Counted from the first letter of the stretch, positions 50,969 to 60,810 are shown. The stretch: 64,000 bases of DNA from UBA8199 sp964507045 (GCA_964507045.1 CAZDOO010000011.1:1-64000), one strand, 5' to 3'. The notes: generated by a model not told the origin, from the sequence alone. Translations and numbers: made by a program.

Positions 50969-51829
50969 TCAGAGCTTGTCCAGGCCGGCGTTGGAGGAGA
51001 ACTGCGTTTCTTCGCGCAGATGCGGTTTGAGCCGCCAGGTGCCGGGGATGAGATCGCAGGTGTGCCGGAACCAGAGCTTCTGCATCTGGCGTTTGGCCTT
51101 GAACACGATCCGCAGGCAGCCGCCCCGCCAGCCGCCGGGGTTGCCATACTCGCGCCGGATGATGACCGCCTCCTGGATCATGTTGCGGATGATGCGCAAG
51201 TCGGCCGACTGGCCCTGGGTATGGTAGCGATAATCCACCAGCAACGCCGGCACATGCCCCACCCGGCAGCCGGCATGGCCGAGACGGAGCTTATACTCGT
51301 AATCCGCTGAGTTCCGAAACTCCTTGTGCCGGTAGCCGCCGAGGCGCTCATAGACGGCCCGGCGCACAAAGAGAGTCTGGTGGCAGATGTAATCCACCCC
51401 GTAGAGCAGGATGTTGAAGTCGTAAACCGCCTCTTCCCGCCGGTAAATCTCGCGGCCCTGCCCGTCCACGAATACCACATCTCCAAAGAGCGCGTCCCAA
51501 CCCGGATTGGCCTGAAATGCCTCGGCCACTTGCCGCAACACCCCCGGGCGGAAGCAATCGTCCGCATTCAAGATCACCACCACGTCTCCTGTTGCCCGGG
51601 CAATGCCCTTGTTCATGGCGTCATAATGCCCCTCGTCCTTCTCCGACACCCAGGTCAGGCGGGGGTAGCGTTTAAGCACCGCCAGCGTGTCATCCTTCGA
51701 TCCGCCGTCCATCACGATATGCTCCCAGTTCGCGTAATCCTGGTTGAGCACGCTCTCAATCGTCGCGGCGATCGTAGTGGCACTGTTCAAGCAAGGGGTA
51801 ACGACCGAGATCTTCGGAGGTTCAGCCAT
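50969..51829 (-). CDS. Glycosyltransferase family 2
   Basis: A 286-residue GT2 enzyme: ISVVTPCLNSATTIAATIESVLNQDYANWE at the N-terminus, IVMDGGSKDDT (first Asp pair) and VVILNADDCFRPG with the DxD-type metal site, then FRNSADYEYKLRLGHAGC. It transfers a sugar from a nucleotide donor, probably onto a surface glycan. ATG 51829 fits the family start; the frame is open upstream without motifs. It converges with the radical SAM gene and lies near a methyltransferase gene. Confidence 0.92.
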   Translation of the reverse strand: MAEPPKISVVTPCLNSATTIAATIESVLNQDYANWEHIVMDGGSKDDTLAVLKRYPRLTWVSEKDEGHYDAMNKGIARATGDVVVILNADDCFRPGVLRQVAEAFQANPGWDALFGDVVFVDGQGREIYRREEAVYDFNILLYGVDYICHQTLFVRRAVYERLGGYRHKEFRNSADYEYKLRLGHAGCRVGHVPALLVDYRYHTQGQSADLRIIRNMIQEAVIIRREYGNPGGWRGGCLRIVFKAKRQMQKLWFRHTCDLIPGTWRLKPHLREETQFSSNAGLDKL

Positions 51830-52138
51830 AAATGGAGCGTAACACGGCAATAGCGCTATTTCGACCGCCCGGTGGTTTAGACGAGACCCAGTCCCCGTCC
51901 GTTCCCGCCGGCTGGAGCATCGTATTAGGTCCGGCCACCAGCGCACAAGTTCAACCCCCGCGATAGTGGCCCGGCGCGTCTGGCCGGGGGGGCCGGCCGG
52001 GAGAAACTAGTTGCCCGCCGAAAAGCCGCCTTGTTAGGTTGGCTCGTGCAGGCGCCTGATAGGGACCGATCTCAGAACGGGGAAAGCCCCCGGGCTGGCG
52101 CGGCGTGCCCAGCGCGGGCGGTGACCTCTGGGCCAGCC

Positions 52139-52954
52139 ATGCCGGATGCTGCTGCCGGGCTTAAAGACCAGGTCAGGGCCTTCTGGAACCGGGAGAGCTG
52201 CGACGCCGACCAGGCGCACGCCGAGAAGTTCAGCCGCGAATACTTCGAGCAGATCGAGCAGTGGCGCTACCGCGATCAGCCCTTCATTCATTCCTTTGCC
52301 CAGTTTTCCCGCTATCGCGGCCAACGGGTGCTGGAGGTGGGCTTTGGCGCGGGCACCGATTTCATCCAGTGGCTGCGAGCGGGGGCGCGCGTGTCCGGAA
52401 TTGACCTGACCGAGGAAGCGCTGGCCAATGTCCGGCACCGCATCCAGGTTTACGGCCTGCCGCCGCCGGAGAGCCTGCAGGTTGCCGACGCCGAGAACTT
52501 GCCCTTTCCGGCGAATACCTTTGACCTGGGCTACTCGTGGGGCGTGCTGCACCACACGCCGGATACAAGCAAGGCGCTGGCTGAACTGGTGCGCGTGGTG
52601 CGTCCGGGCGGGGAGATCAAGGTCATGCTTTATAACCGCCACGGCCTTTACGCGTGGAAGATGTGGGTGAAGCATGCGCTGCTCAAAGGCCGGCCCTGGA
52701 AAAGCCTGCGCTGGGTCCTGGCGAACCACGTCGAAAGCCCCGGCACCCAAGGCTTCACGGATCACGAGCTACAGCAAATGCTCGCGCCGCTGGGCCTGGC
52801 GGACATCCGCATGCAGCGTTTCATTACCAACAACGACCGGGTGGCGCGCCGGACCTTCCCCTACTGGCTCGGCGGCCTCGTGCTGGCGGCGGTAATCGCA
52901 CTGACGGGAAAGCGCCTCGGTTGGTACCGCGGCATTTCAGCCCGGAAGCTTTGA
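52139..52954 (+). CDS. Class I SAM-dependent methyltransferase
   Basis: A 271-residue methyltransferase with motif I VLEVGFGAGTDF (residues 61-72), the acidic loop end GIDLTEEA, ENLPFPANTFDLGYSWGVLHHTPD, and VVRPGGEIKVMLYN. This is the Methyltransf_11/UbiE-like fold. The C-terminal part ends with a hydrophobic segment (WLGGLVLAAVIALTG), which may bring it to the membrane. ATG 52139 is chosen to match the family start. The substrate is unknown; a surface glycan or lipid is a guess from the neighbouring glycosyltransferase. Confidence 0.85.
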   Translation: MPDAAAGLKDQVRAFWNRESCDADQAHAEKFSREYFEQIEQWRYRDQPFIHSFAQFSRYRGQRVLEVGFGAGTDFIQWLRAGARVSGIDLTEEALANVRHRIQVYGLPPPESLQVADAENLPFPANTFDLGYSWGVLHHTPDTSKALAELVRVVRPGGEIKVMLYNRHGLYAWKMWVKHALLKGRPWKSLRWVLANHVESPGTQGFTDHELQQMLAPLGLADIRMQRFITNNDRVARRTFPYWLGGLVLAAVIALTGKRLGWYRGISARKL

Positions 52955-53000
52955 GTTTGCCTTGCTGCCGGCAACTCCCGCACGGGGCAGGATTCCCCGG

Positions 53001-53585
53001 CTATTCCCGCGGCACCTTTCGGGAACCTTCGGCGGCTTTGTGCGCGTCGAGCTTCCCGGCGAGCACTTGCTCGATCACTTCTTCTTTCAACGCCATCGGA
53101 TGGCCGATCCACGCGATCACGCCCCGGGTGTCCACCAGGAATGCGCCGGGAATGCCGGTCTTGCCCGCCGCATCCATCCAGTTTGCGGCCATCCAACCTC
53201 TGCTCTTGCTGGTCTTGTCATCCAGGGCCACGCGGTAAGTCATCTTATCACCCATCTTCTTGACGAACGGCGCCACGAGTGCGTCGTCCCGTTCCCAGCA
53301 GTTCTGGCCAATGACGACCAACCCCTTGTCGCGGAACTTCTTGTGGAGCTCGTTGAGGTGCGGGATGGACGCGCGGCACGGGGGACACCACGTTGCCCAA
53401 AACTCAACCAGGTAAGCTTTGCCGGGCTGAAACTCCTTCACGGGTTCGCCCTGCACCCACTTGCCGGTCTGCAGCTTGGGCGCGGGATCACCCACCTTGA
53501 GCGTGGGCGCCGCAAGCGTGGAAAGTGTCATGCTTGCCATGACGGTGAGTAGCATCGCCGTTCGGATCAGTGCGCTGATTGTCAT
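53001..53585 (-). CDS. Exported TlpA-like thioredoxin-fold protein
   Basis: A 194-residue protein with a signal peptide (SALIRTAMLLTVMASMTLSTLAAP) and a TlpA/AhpC-type domain: FWATWCPPCRASIPHLNEL with the CPPC redox pair, and GIPGAFLVDTRGVIAWIG with the cis-Pro loop. It acts as a periplasmic thiol reductase or thioredoxin; partners are not nearby. ATG 53585 is chosen for the signal peptide; the frame is open 90 bases upstream. Confidence 0.9.
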   Translation of the reverse strand: MTISALIRTAMLLTVMASMTLSTLAAPTLKVGDPAPKLQTGKWVQGEPVKEFQPGKAYLVEFWATWCPPCRASIPHLNELHKKFRDKGLVVIGQNCWERDDALVAPFVKKMGDKMTYRVALDDKTSKSRGWMAANWMDAAGKTGIPGAFLVDTRGVIAWIGHPMALKEEVIEQVLAGKLDAHKAAEGSRKVPRE

Positions 53586-53688
53586 ATTGCCTGATCCTAC
53601 ACCATTAAGGGTCGGAAGTCGCGCTCTAATCATCGCGTTTGCCGGCGGGAGGCGCAAGGCAAATTCCTTCGGCACTGCTGAAACGTGT

Positions 53689-54032
53689 CATTAACACCCC
53701 GCTTCAGCGGGGTGTTGCGTGGCCCGGTGCGTCGGGAAAACCGTTTCAACGGTTTTCTCGGTTGCCGTGCGCCATAGAGCTCGGCATTCACTGCGCATGT
53801 CGCTGCATTCCTACTCCCGCGTCTGGCGGCACCTGGTCTGGGCGACCTTGGAGCGTCGGCCCCTTCTCACCAAGGATGCCGCCATTAAGAACATCACCGC
53901 CGGCGCAGCTTTTCTGAGGAACTCCAGCGGTTGGTGGAACGCTACGGCCTGGAGTGGCGCAAGGATGAAACCGTTGAAACGGTTTCATCGGTATCGGTGG
54001 TCCAGGCACCCCGCTAAAGCGGGGTGTTAATG
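53689..54032. mobile_element. Internally deleted IS200-like element with inverted ends
   Basis: The ends are inverted: ATTAACACCCCGCTTCAGCG plus GGGTG (53690-53714) and CACCCCGCTAAAGCGGGGTG plus TTAAT (54007-54031). A second inverted pair, AAACCGTTTCAACGGTTT-like, lies inside each end (53737-53756 and 53967-53985). Between them, 53797-53890 encodes SLHSYSRVWRHLVWATLERR, the opening of an IS200/RAYT-like Y1 transposase, and soon after a short VERYGLEWRKDETV-type C-terminal fragment appears in another frame. The catalytic HUH and Tyr parts are deleted, so this is a dead or trans-mobilised relic. Confidence 0.8.
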
Positions 54033-54162
54033 AGACCTGGCTGGCGCAGTATATGGCGTCTCATATACTTCCAGGCCGAAAAGGCCAATGAACTGCAGGG
54101 ACGGAAGAAATTGGTCCCGCGCCTGCCGGCGGGAGGGGATGCTGCGTTTGCGGAATTGCCGA

Positions 54163-56394
54163 CTAAGGCAAGATGAGCACGCGGTAGTAGCGTTGCGGGG
54201 CTGAGCCAATCGCGTCTATAATCCAGGCGGTGGCATCAGCAGCGGTGATGTCGGGTTGCAGGTCGGTCCACGCGGCCGCGGCGAGGCTGGGCTTGTATTG
54301 GACGCGGTAGGTGCGGCCGGGCAGCGCCGTCCAGGTGAGCCGGGCGGCCCCGTTGGCGAACTGGACCGGCTGCAAGACCGGGTTGATCGGCGGCGTGATG
54401 GAGAAATTGCCCGGCGACACGGCAAAGAAGATGTTGTCGTCGGCCTGGACTTTGATGCGCGCGGCTGAGGCGGTGACCGGGGGCAGCGCGACCGTGCTGG
54501 CGCCGGTGTTGGGCACGCTGCTGGCAAGCACGATCGGAAATGACAGGCCGCCGTTGGTTGAAAGCAAGATCGTGACCGTGGCCGTGTCCACGGGCGCACT
54601 GGCGGTGCCGGCGACGTTCCAGGTGACGGTTCGCGCGCCGGACCACGTCACCGCCGCGGCGGGGGCGGTCACGGCAAACGGGCCGGCGCTGGTCGTCACG
54701 GTCACCTGTGTATCGGCTGCGGCAATGGCGCCGCCATCCACCCGGTTATCGCGGGCGGTGACGCGGAAGTTCAGCACCCGGCTGGTGGCAGGCAGCATTT
54801 CGCCGGCGCTGTTGGTGCCGCTTAAGACGTCCGACATCTGGGGAAAGGTGCGGGTGCAGTTGGTGGTGGGCTCGAACGAGCGGAACAGCGGGCTGCTGCC
54901 GTTGTCCGGAGTTTGCAACGTGATAGAGGGGCCGAGGTCGCGTTCCTCCCAGCAGAAGGTCAGCGGGTCATCGTCGGGATCGCTGCCCGTCGCGGTCAGG
55001 GTGAAGGGCGTGCCCATCGGTATCGTGTAGCCTGGGCCGGCATCCACCTGGGGGGCATTGTTGCCGGAGAGGCTGGCCGCGGCGGCGATGTTGCCCGAGC
55101 CGGCGCTGGTGTGGGCGGCGATCTGCTCCAGGCTGGCCGAATGGAAATGGGCGGAGCTGTGTCGCTGCAGGTTGTCGGCGCCGCAGATGCCCGCGTAGGA
55201 CATGATCGTGGAGCCGCTGCCGGGCTCGTAGGCGGTGGCGGCATTGCGGCTGCCGTAGCCGCAAGCATTGGCGCTGCTGTTGAAGGTGTGCGTGGCGCCG
55301 AACTGGTGGCCGATCTCATGGGCCACGTAGTCAATGTAGAAAGCATCCCCTACCGGCGCCGCCGTGCCGGTCTCGCCAAACGCCTTCAGCCCGTCCAACC
55401 CGACGACGCCCACGGCCGCCAGGCCTCCGCCGGCGGTGCTGAACACATGCCCGATATCGTAATTCGCGCTGCCGATCACCGCGTCCAGCGTCGCCTGGTT
55501 CTGGGTCAGCAGCGCGCTGGGGCTGCTGTTGCTGTAGGGCTGGCGGGCGGTGTTGGTGCAGATCAGTTGATCATTCTGGCCGACCAGCACCAGCCGAATG
55601 CCCAGCTCGGTCTCATACACGCCGGTCACGCGATTGATGGCGGTGACAATGGCCGCCAAACCGGCGGAAACCGTCCCGCCGAAATACCGGGTGTACTCCG
55701 CGGTGGCGGCGCAGGCCAGGCGGTAGGTGCGGAGCGTGCCGCCGGGAACCACCAGGCTGGCGGTGGGCGCGGAGGCCACCGCTGCCGCCTGGCTGTCGGA
55801 GGCAAGGCATTCGAAATCCTCGCCCTTGGCGCTGCAATCGCGGCGGTAATAGGCCGCGTGCAGGTTGGTGTTGCCGCGAAGCTGCGGCTCGATATAAACC
55901 GCCCCGCGCGGCGAGAGAATCTGCGCGTGAAAGCCGGCCGGTGTCAGATCGAAGCGGACCGTTGCGCTCGGATCGTCCAGGCCGCGCCCAAGGTAGGTCT
56001 TGATCTCCGGGAACCGGGCGGCGAGCTCGGGAGCCATCACCGGGGATTCCACAAAGCGGAATCGCGCCGCGCTTCCGTCGGGCATCGGCAACGCGATGAC
56101 CGCGTCCGAGGCGGCAGGAGATCGCGCGGCCTCCTTCGGCGCGCGGCCTAGCAGCGGGCGAAGCCGCGCGTGTTGGAGATTGACGGCGCGGAACGCCTTG
56201 GACCGGACCTGGATATCGGATTCGGCATGCGCCACTGCCGCTTGCCCGGCCTCCTGCCATAAATCAGTTTCCGGAACTGGCCGCGCGAACGCCGATCCGC
56301 CGGACACCAGCGCCCCTGCGACAAAGAGTAGAATGGGGAGGCTCGCGCTTCCGCGGCATTCGGCAGTTAAGATGTGGATAGCGTTCCTGTTCAA
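54163..56394 (-). CDS. Reprolysin-type (M12B-like) zinc metalloprotease
   Basis: Zinc protease with motif HEIGHQFGATH (about residue 359) and the downstream SIMSY Met-turn. Before it comes a propeptide-like region and TYRLACAATAEYTRYFGG; after it GYTIPMGTPFTLTATGSDPDDDPLTFCWEE (PKD/Ig-like) and further beta domains; the C-terminus has a YRVQYKPSLAAAAWTDL segment seen at the end of other surface proteins of the phylum. The start is uncertain: TTG 56394 gives NRNAIHILTAECRGSASLPILLFVAGALVSGG as signal peptide; the frame is open to 56658 with Arg/Gly-rich sequence that does not look like the protein. Confidence 0.85.
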   Translation of the reverse strand: MNRNAIHILTAECRGSASLPILLFVAGALVSGGSAFARPVPETDLWQEAGQAAVAHAESDIQVRSKAFRAVNLQHARLRPLLGRAPKEAARSPAASDAVIALPMPDGSAARFRFVESPVMAPELAARFPEIKTYLGRGLDDPSATVRFDLTPAGFHAQILSPRGAVYIEPQLRGNTNLHAAYYRRDCSAKGEDFECLASDSQAAAVASAPTASLVVPGGTLRTYRLACAATAEYTRYFGGTVSAGLAAIVTAINRVTGVYETELGIRLVLVGQNDQLICTNTARQPYSNSSPSALLTQNQATLDAVIGSANYDIGHVFSTAGGGLAAVGVVGLDGLKAFGETGTAAPVGDAFYIDYVAHEIGHQFGATHTFNSSANACGYGSRNAATAYEPGSGSTIMSYAGICGADNLQRHSSAHFHSASLEQIAAHTSAGSGNIAAAASLSGNNAPQVDAGPGYTIPMGTPFTLTATGSDPDDDPLTFCWEERDLGPSITLQTPDNGSSPLFRSFEPTTNCTRTFPQMSDVLSGTNSAGEMLPATSRVLNFRVTARDNRVDGGAIAAADTQVTVTTSAGPFAVTAPAAAVTWSGARTVTWNVAGTASAPVDTATVTILLSTNGGLSFPIVLASSVPNTGASTVALPPVTASAARIKVQADDNIFFAVSPGNFSITPPINPVLQPVQFANGAARLTWTALPGRTYRVQYKPSLAAAAWTDLQPDITAADATAWIIDAIGSAPQRYYRVLILP

Positions 56395-57090
56395 TCCGAG
56401 CGCGGCGCGGGCCGTCTCTGGACCAACAGGGCCGGCGCGCCATGGGCGGAGCGCGCCACCAAACCCAACAGAGCGACTAAGTTCTTCACCCTTCCAATCT
56501 CCCAGCCGCGCCCCCGAACCGCAAAGTGAACGACTACGGACCATTTGCCCCGCAACCGCACGGAGCCCCCCCCGGGGCCGCCCCGGGGGCGGCACCAGCA
56601 CGCCGGAGTCCTGGTTTCGCAAGACCCGCAGCAACCATTGACTGAGCCGGCACATCATTCAGTGAATTCCATTCTTCAAGAGCCTGCGTCTATAGCAGGA
56701 ATCATCCTTTTCTCATTGCTGAGAGCCTGTAGGAGCAATGCCCGTTGGGGAGCGGACAAGCGCCGGCAGACGCTTATCTATTGCCTATCGGTTATAGGCT
56801 ATCGGCGATTGGCTATAGGCATTTTGGCGGAATTGGAGTCCACAAGCATCCGCGCCAGCCCCACTTCCCAACGGCATTTTGGCTCACGCAGACGCTGCTT
56901 CCCTCGGCCCTTCTCGAAAATGAGAAACCGCCCCGCGGACTGCATCACCGTTTTCGGGAGCAATCTGCCCCAACTTCCGTCTAAGAAAACGAGCCGCCAG
57001 GTGTCATATGTGATAGACCAGATGTGTTCTTGCAGACAAAACGCCGGAGCGGTTGTATGAGCTGAGTTAAAGCGAGAGACTCCGTACTGC
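56395..57090. other. Intergenic region with short repeats
   Basis: Upstream of the protease and the sigma factor. At about 56779-56822 is a set of partly inverted, partly direct short repeats (GCCTATCGGTTATAGGCTAT, CGGCGATTGGCTATAGGC) that could be an operator or a folded leader. Nothing else was recognised. A CDS could extend to 56658 if an upstream start is used by the protease. Confidence 0.4.
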
Positions 57091-57648
57091 ATGGCCCTGA
57101 TGCCACCAGATCAAGCCAGTACCGAACCGCCCGGAGGGGAAACGATGGTCGAGCTGTTCACGGCCCTCGAATCGCCGCTGCTGAGCTATGCGCTGCGCCT
57201 GGCGGGAGACGCCGCGGTGGCGGAAGACATCCTCCAGGAAGCTTTCATGCGATTGCAGGCACAGTTCAACGAGGTGCGCGAGCCGCGGCGCTGGCTCTAC
57301 CGCTCCGTGCATAACCTGGCCCTGAACCATCGGCGGCAGGCCGGCAAACTCGTCCCGCTCCACCCCTCCGGCGACAATGGCGCCCCCGCGGCCAACGACC
57401 CCGCCGATCCCCAGCCGCTGCCCGACGAGCAAATCGCCCGCTGGGAAGGCATCGGCCTCGTCCGCCTCAGCTTGGACACCCTTGATGACCGCAGCCGCGA
57501 GCTGGTCCGGCTCAAGTTCAACGATGACCTGTCCTACAAGGAAATCGCCGCCCGCACCGGCCTCACCATCAGCCACGTCGGCTATCTCCTCCACCACGCC
57601 CTCAAGACCATCGCCGACGAACTGGCCCGAAACGGAGTAGTGCCATGA
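57091..57648 (+). CDS. ECF-type RNA polymerase sigma factor
   Basis: A 185-residue sigma-70 family protein. Region 2 is LESPLLSYALRLAGDAAVAEDILQEAFMRL with the DxxQE(A/T) core-binding helix, followed by EPRRWLYRSVHNLALNHRR. Region 4 is LVRLKFNDDLSYKEIAARTGLTISHVGYLLHHAL, the -35 helix-turn-helix. No region 3. ATG 57091 or the internal ATG at 57145 may start it. The next gene has an anti-sigma-like N-terminus and a membrane segment, so it is the likely partner. Confidence 0.93.
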   Translation: MALMPPDQASTEPPGGETMVELFTALESPLLSYALRLAGDAAVAEDILQEAFMRLQAQFNEVREPRRWLYRSVHNLALNHRRQAGKLVPLHPSGDNGAPAANDPADPQPLPDEQIARWEGIGLVRLSLDTLDDRSRELVRLKFNDDLSYKEIAARTGLTISHVGYLLHHALKTIADELARNGVVP

Positions 57649-57660
57649 GAAGCCAAACCT

Positions 57661-57740
57661 GGGAGGGCGAGCGTCCCCGCGAGCCCATGCTTATGAAAAC
57701 GCCAGCGGGAATCAGGGCTCGCGGGGACGCTCGCCCTCCC
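57661..57740. repeat. Family B hairpin, 26-bp perfect arms
   Basis: Left arm 57661-57686 (GGGAGGGCGAGCGTCCCCGC plus GAGCCC) and right arm 57715-57740 are perfectly complementary, with a 28-base loop. It separates the sigma gene from the vWA gene. Confidence 0.92.
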
Positions 57741-57757
57741 GAGCCAAGCATATCCCA

Positions 57758-60724
57758 ATGAACCCGGACTCTCCTATAGACCCGCGCTCAGCCCTCGAGG
57801 CCAGCCTCACCGCGCTGCTGCTGGGCGAGCTGCCGCACGACCAGGCCGCCGCCCTGCACCAGAAGCTGGCCCAGGACCCCGAGCTGGCCAAACTTTACGA
57901 GCGGCTCAAGCAGACCATTAACCTGGTGCGCGAAACCGTCGCCACCCCCGCCGAGCAGGCAGCCGAACCGTTGCTTCCCCTCCGGCTCGAAGAGCGCCGC
58001 CGCCAGAAGCTGCTCCAGCATCTTAAGACTGTCGCGCCCGCGAAGTTCGACCGCCCGCGCCGCCGCTGGAGGCTCACCCTTGTCGAGGTGGTGGTCGTGG
58101 TCGGATTGATCGCAATCCTGACGGCGCTTTTGTTGCCGCCGTTGGCGAAGGCGAAAGTGAAATCGCGGAGCCTTGCGCTGCGCAGCTTTTCACTGTCAAA
58201 GGACGCAGAGTCTGCCGCGTCCGCGAAGCCGATGGCGCTCAACACGATAGACGATTTCGCCCACAGTCAGGACGGCCGCATGGAGCGGTATGCGTCAAGA
58301 GGCGAAGCTCGCCGGGGGCGCGTGCCGCTCGTGCCACGCGCTGAGGTGGCCCCGCCGCCGCCCATATCCGCGGGCGCCGCCATCGTCCTGCCCCAATCCA
58401 CCGAGCTGGCCGATGCCAATACAGCGGCCACTGTCACCTACAGCCCGCCAGCCGGGTCCCCAGAGTCAGCGACAACCAGAGGTTATTATGACGATTCGGT
58501 CGTCCAGGCTGGCGGCGTGAGGGGTGGTGCGGCTTACGGCGCTTTCAAAGCCGGGGACGAGCTGCTGATGGCAAAGAAGGCGCCAACAGGAATTCCAATG
58601 CCCGGCGCTGCGGTCTCAGGAGCGCTTCCCTCTGAACTGCCGTCGGTCGGGTTTGGCTTGAAGTCGAGTCAAGCCGCGGGGGTGGGTGAGACGGCCCGCG
58701 AAAGCCTCGCGACCGCTGATTGGGGTGCCGCCGCCGCGGGCGCCGGGAGCCGGAAATACCAATCCACTCTCGGCGATGTGCCCATGCAGGGCCGGCTCTA
58801 TCGCCAAGCGGGAGAAGGGGTGGCGAACGGCGGCCAATTGAAGGTCGAAGAGAAGTCCAAAGGCATGGAGTTGGCCTACCCGCGCTCGCCAGCACAGGAG
58901 CAGCCGACCATTACACTGAATGTGAATGGCATCAGCGGCACAGATCAGAAGATACTCCAACTCGCCGAGGCGAAGCGGGAATTGAATGAGCAGCAACGCT
59001 TCCGCCAGATCCTCGACGCGAAGATTGCCCAAGAGAAGATAGACACAGAGATTCCCAAGACCGCGATGGTTGACATCGTGGACAAGGCGGTGCCAGCCTC
59101 CGCTTCAAGCTCCACATGGTGGGATAAGATTCGCGGCAAGCCAGCCGAGTATCAGAGCACCGCTCGCGTCAAAATTGAGTCTGACCAATCGCAGTTGTCC
59201 AAGGACTCCGTTAAGGCGCTGGAACAACGGTTTGCGGGGCAAGAGCAAAAGGTCCGCGAGACGCAGAAGCAAGTGGACGCTCTGCGCGAGGAGCGCAACA
59301 AGGCCAATACCGTGGCGAGTGCCGCCAGCCCGTCGCCGGTGACGGCATCGGATGCGGCCCCAGCCAAACCCGCTTCTCCGCCCCCTGTGCCCCAGCCCGA
59401 AGTCCAGACCGGCGACAATCCCTTCTCCACCTTCTCGCTCAACGTCAGCGATGTGTCGTTCAAGCTGGCTGCGGCGAGCCTGGAGAAAGGCGTCCTGCCC
59501 GAAGTGGCCTCGGTGCGCAGCGAGGAGTTCGTCAACGCCTTCGATTACCATGACCCGGAGCCCCCGGCGGGCGTGCCGGTCGCGTTTGCCTGGGAGCGGG
59601 CGCGCTATCCCTTGGCCCAGAACCGCGACCTGCTCCGCTTCTCGATCAAGACCGCCGCGCGCGGCCGCCAGCCGGGCCGGCCCCTGAACCTCGTGCTGCT
59701 GCTCGACAACTCCGGCTCGATGGAACGCGCCGACCGCGTGCGGATCATCCGCGAAGCCCTGCGCGTGCTGGCCGGCCAGCTTCAAGCGCAGGACAAGTTC
59801 AGTGTTGTGACCTTCTCGCGCACTTCCCGGTTGTGGGTGGACGGCGTGCCCGGCAACCAGGCCGCGCAGGCGGTGGCAGCGGTCGGCGGCCTTACCCCGC
59901 AGGGCGGCACCAATTTGGAAGAAGCCATGAGCCTCGCCTATCAGGCCGCCCAGCGGCATTACCTGGCCAACGGCATCAACCGCGTCGTGCTCCTCACCGA
60001 CGGCGCGGCCAACCTCGGCAACGTCGAGCCCGAGGCGCTCAAGCAGCAGGTCGAGGCCAACCGCAAGCAGGGCATCGCGCTGGATTGCTTCGGCATCGGC
60101 TGGGAAGGCTACAACGACGACTTGCTGGAGGTCCTCTCCCGCAACGGCGATGGCCGCTACGGCTTCGTCAACACGCCCGAGGAAGCGGCGACGGAGTTTG
60201 CCGGCCAGCTCGCCGGCGCGCTGCGCGTGGCCGCCTCCGACGTCAAGGTGCAGGTCGAGTTCAACCCCGCCCGTGTGACCGCCTACCGCCAGATCGGCTA
60301 CGCGAAGCATCAGCTCACCAAAGAACAGTTCCGCGACAACACCGTGGACGCCGCCGAGATCGGCGCCGCCGAATCCGGCAACGCCCTCTACGTCATCGCC
60401 GTGAACCCCGCTGGTGACGGCCCGCTCGCCACCGTGCGCGTCCGCTACAAGGTCCCCGGCACGACCGATTATCGCGAGCAGGCGTGGCCTGTCCCCTGCA
60501 CCGGCAACCCGCCGGCCCTGGAGCAAGCCAGCCCCGCCCTGCGCCTGGCGGCCACTGCCAGCGCCTTCTCCGAATGGCTGGCCGCCAGCCCCTACGCCGC
60601 CGAGGTCACCCCCGATCGCCTGTTGAAATATCTCAACGGCGTACCCGCCGTCTATGGCGCCGACGCCCGCCCCGGCAAACTCGAATGGATGCTCCGCCAG
60701 GCCAAGAGCATCTCCGGGAGGTAA
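57758..60724 (+). CDS. vWA-domain membrane protein with anti-sigma-like N-terminus and prepilin-like segment
   Basis: A 988-residue protein. Residues 1-65 resemble the soluble N-terminus of anti-sigma/ASD-like proteins (ASLTALLLGELPHDQAAALHQKLAQDPELAKLYERLKQTINL), without the usual zinc Cys/His. Residues 106-134 (RLTLVEVVVVVGLIAILTAL...) are a membrane segment with the class III prepilin pattern, Glu at +5. Residues 140-370 are low complexity; 385-520 contain a coiled coil. From about 550 comes NPFSTFSLNVSDVSFKLAAASLEKG, then the vWA domain with MIDAS DNSGSM (about residue 650) and PQGGTNLEEAM, and the C-terminal DUF3520 region (TAYRQIGY, VRVRYKVPGT), as in YfbK. Probably a membrane-anchored regulator of the sigma factor. 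Confidence 0.9.
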   Translation: MNPDSPIDPRSALEASLTALLLGELPHDQAAALHQKLAQDPELAKLYERLKQTINLVRETVATPAEQAAEPLLPLRLEERRRQKLLQHLKTVAPAKFDRPRRRWRLTLVEVVVVVGLIAILTALLLPPLAKAKVKSRSLALRSFSLSKDAESAASAKPMALNTIDDFAHSQDGRMERYASRGEARRGRVPLVPRAEVAPPPPISAGAAIVLPQSTELADANTAATVTYSPPAGSPESATTRGYYDDSVVQAGGVRGGAAYGAFKAGDELLMAKKAPTGIPMPGAAVSGALPSELPSVGFGLKSSQAAGVGETARESLATADWGAAAAGAGSRKYQSTLGDVPMQGRLYRQAGEGVANGGQLKVEEKSKGMELAYPRSPAQEQPTITLNVNGISGTDQKILQLAEAKRELNEQQRFRQILDAKIAQEKIDTEIPKTAMVDIVDKAVPASASSSTWWDKIRGKPAEYQSTARVKIESDQSQLSKDSVKALEQRFAGQEQKVRETQKQVDALREERNKANTVASAASPSPVTASDAAPAKPASPPPVPQPEVQTGDNPFSTFSLNVSDVSFKLAAASLEKGVLPEVASVRSEEFVNAFDYHDPEPPAGVPVAFAWERARYPLAQNRDLLRFSIKTAARGRQPGRPLNLVLLLDNSGSMERADRVRIIREALRVLAGQLQAQDKFSVVTFSRTSRLWVDGVPGNQAAQAVAAVGGLTPQGGTNLEEAMSLAYQAAQRHYLANGINRVVLLTDGAANLGNVEPEALKQQVEANRKQGIALDCFGIGWEGYNDDLLEVLSRNGDGRYGFVNTPEEAATEFAGQLAGALRVAASDVKVQVEFNPARVTAYRQIGYAKHQLTKEQFRDNTVDAAEIGAAESGNALYVIAVNPAGDGPLATVRVRYKVPGTTDYREQAWPVPCTGNPPALEQASPALRLAATASAFSEWLAASPYAAEVTPDRLLKYLNGVPAVYGADARPGKLEWMLRQAKSISGR

Positions 60725-60810
60725 ACCCTCGCAAGGAGCCCCCGATGCCCCCCTCCCATTTGGAAACCGCCCCGATTGAAATGAACAAGACCAATCAGCG
60801 CGCATCCAAG

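Noticed and set aside
59105..60805. Minus-strand frame of 566 codons
   Set aside because: Antisense shadow of the vWA gene.
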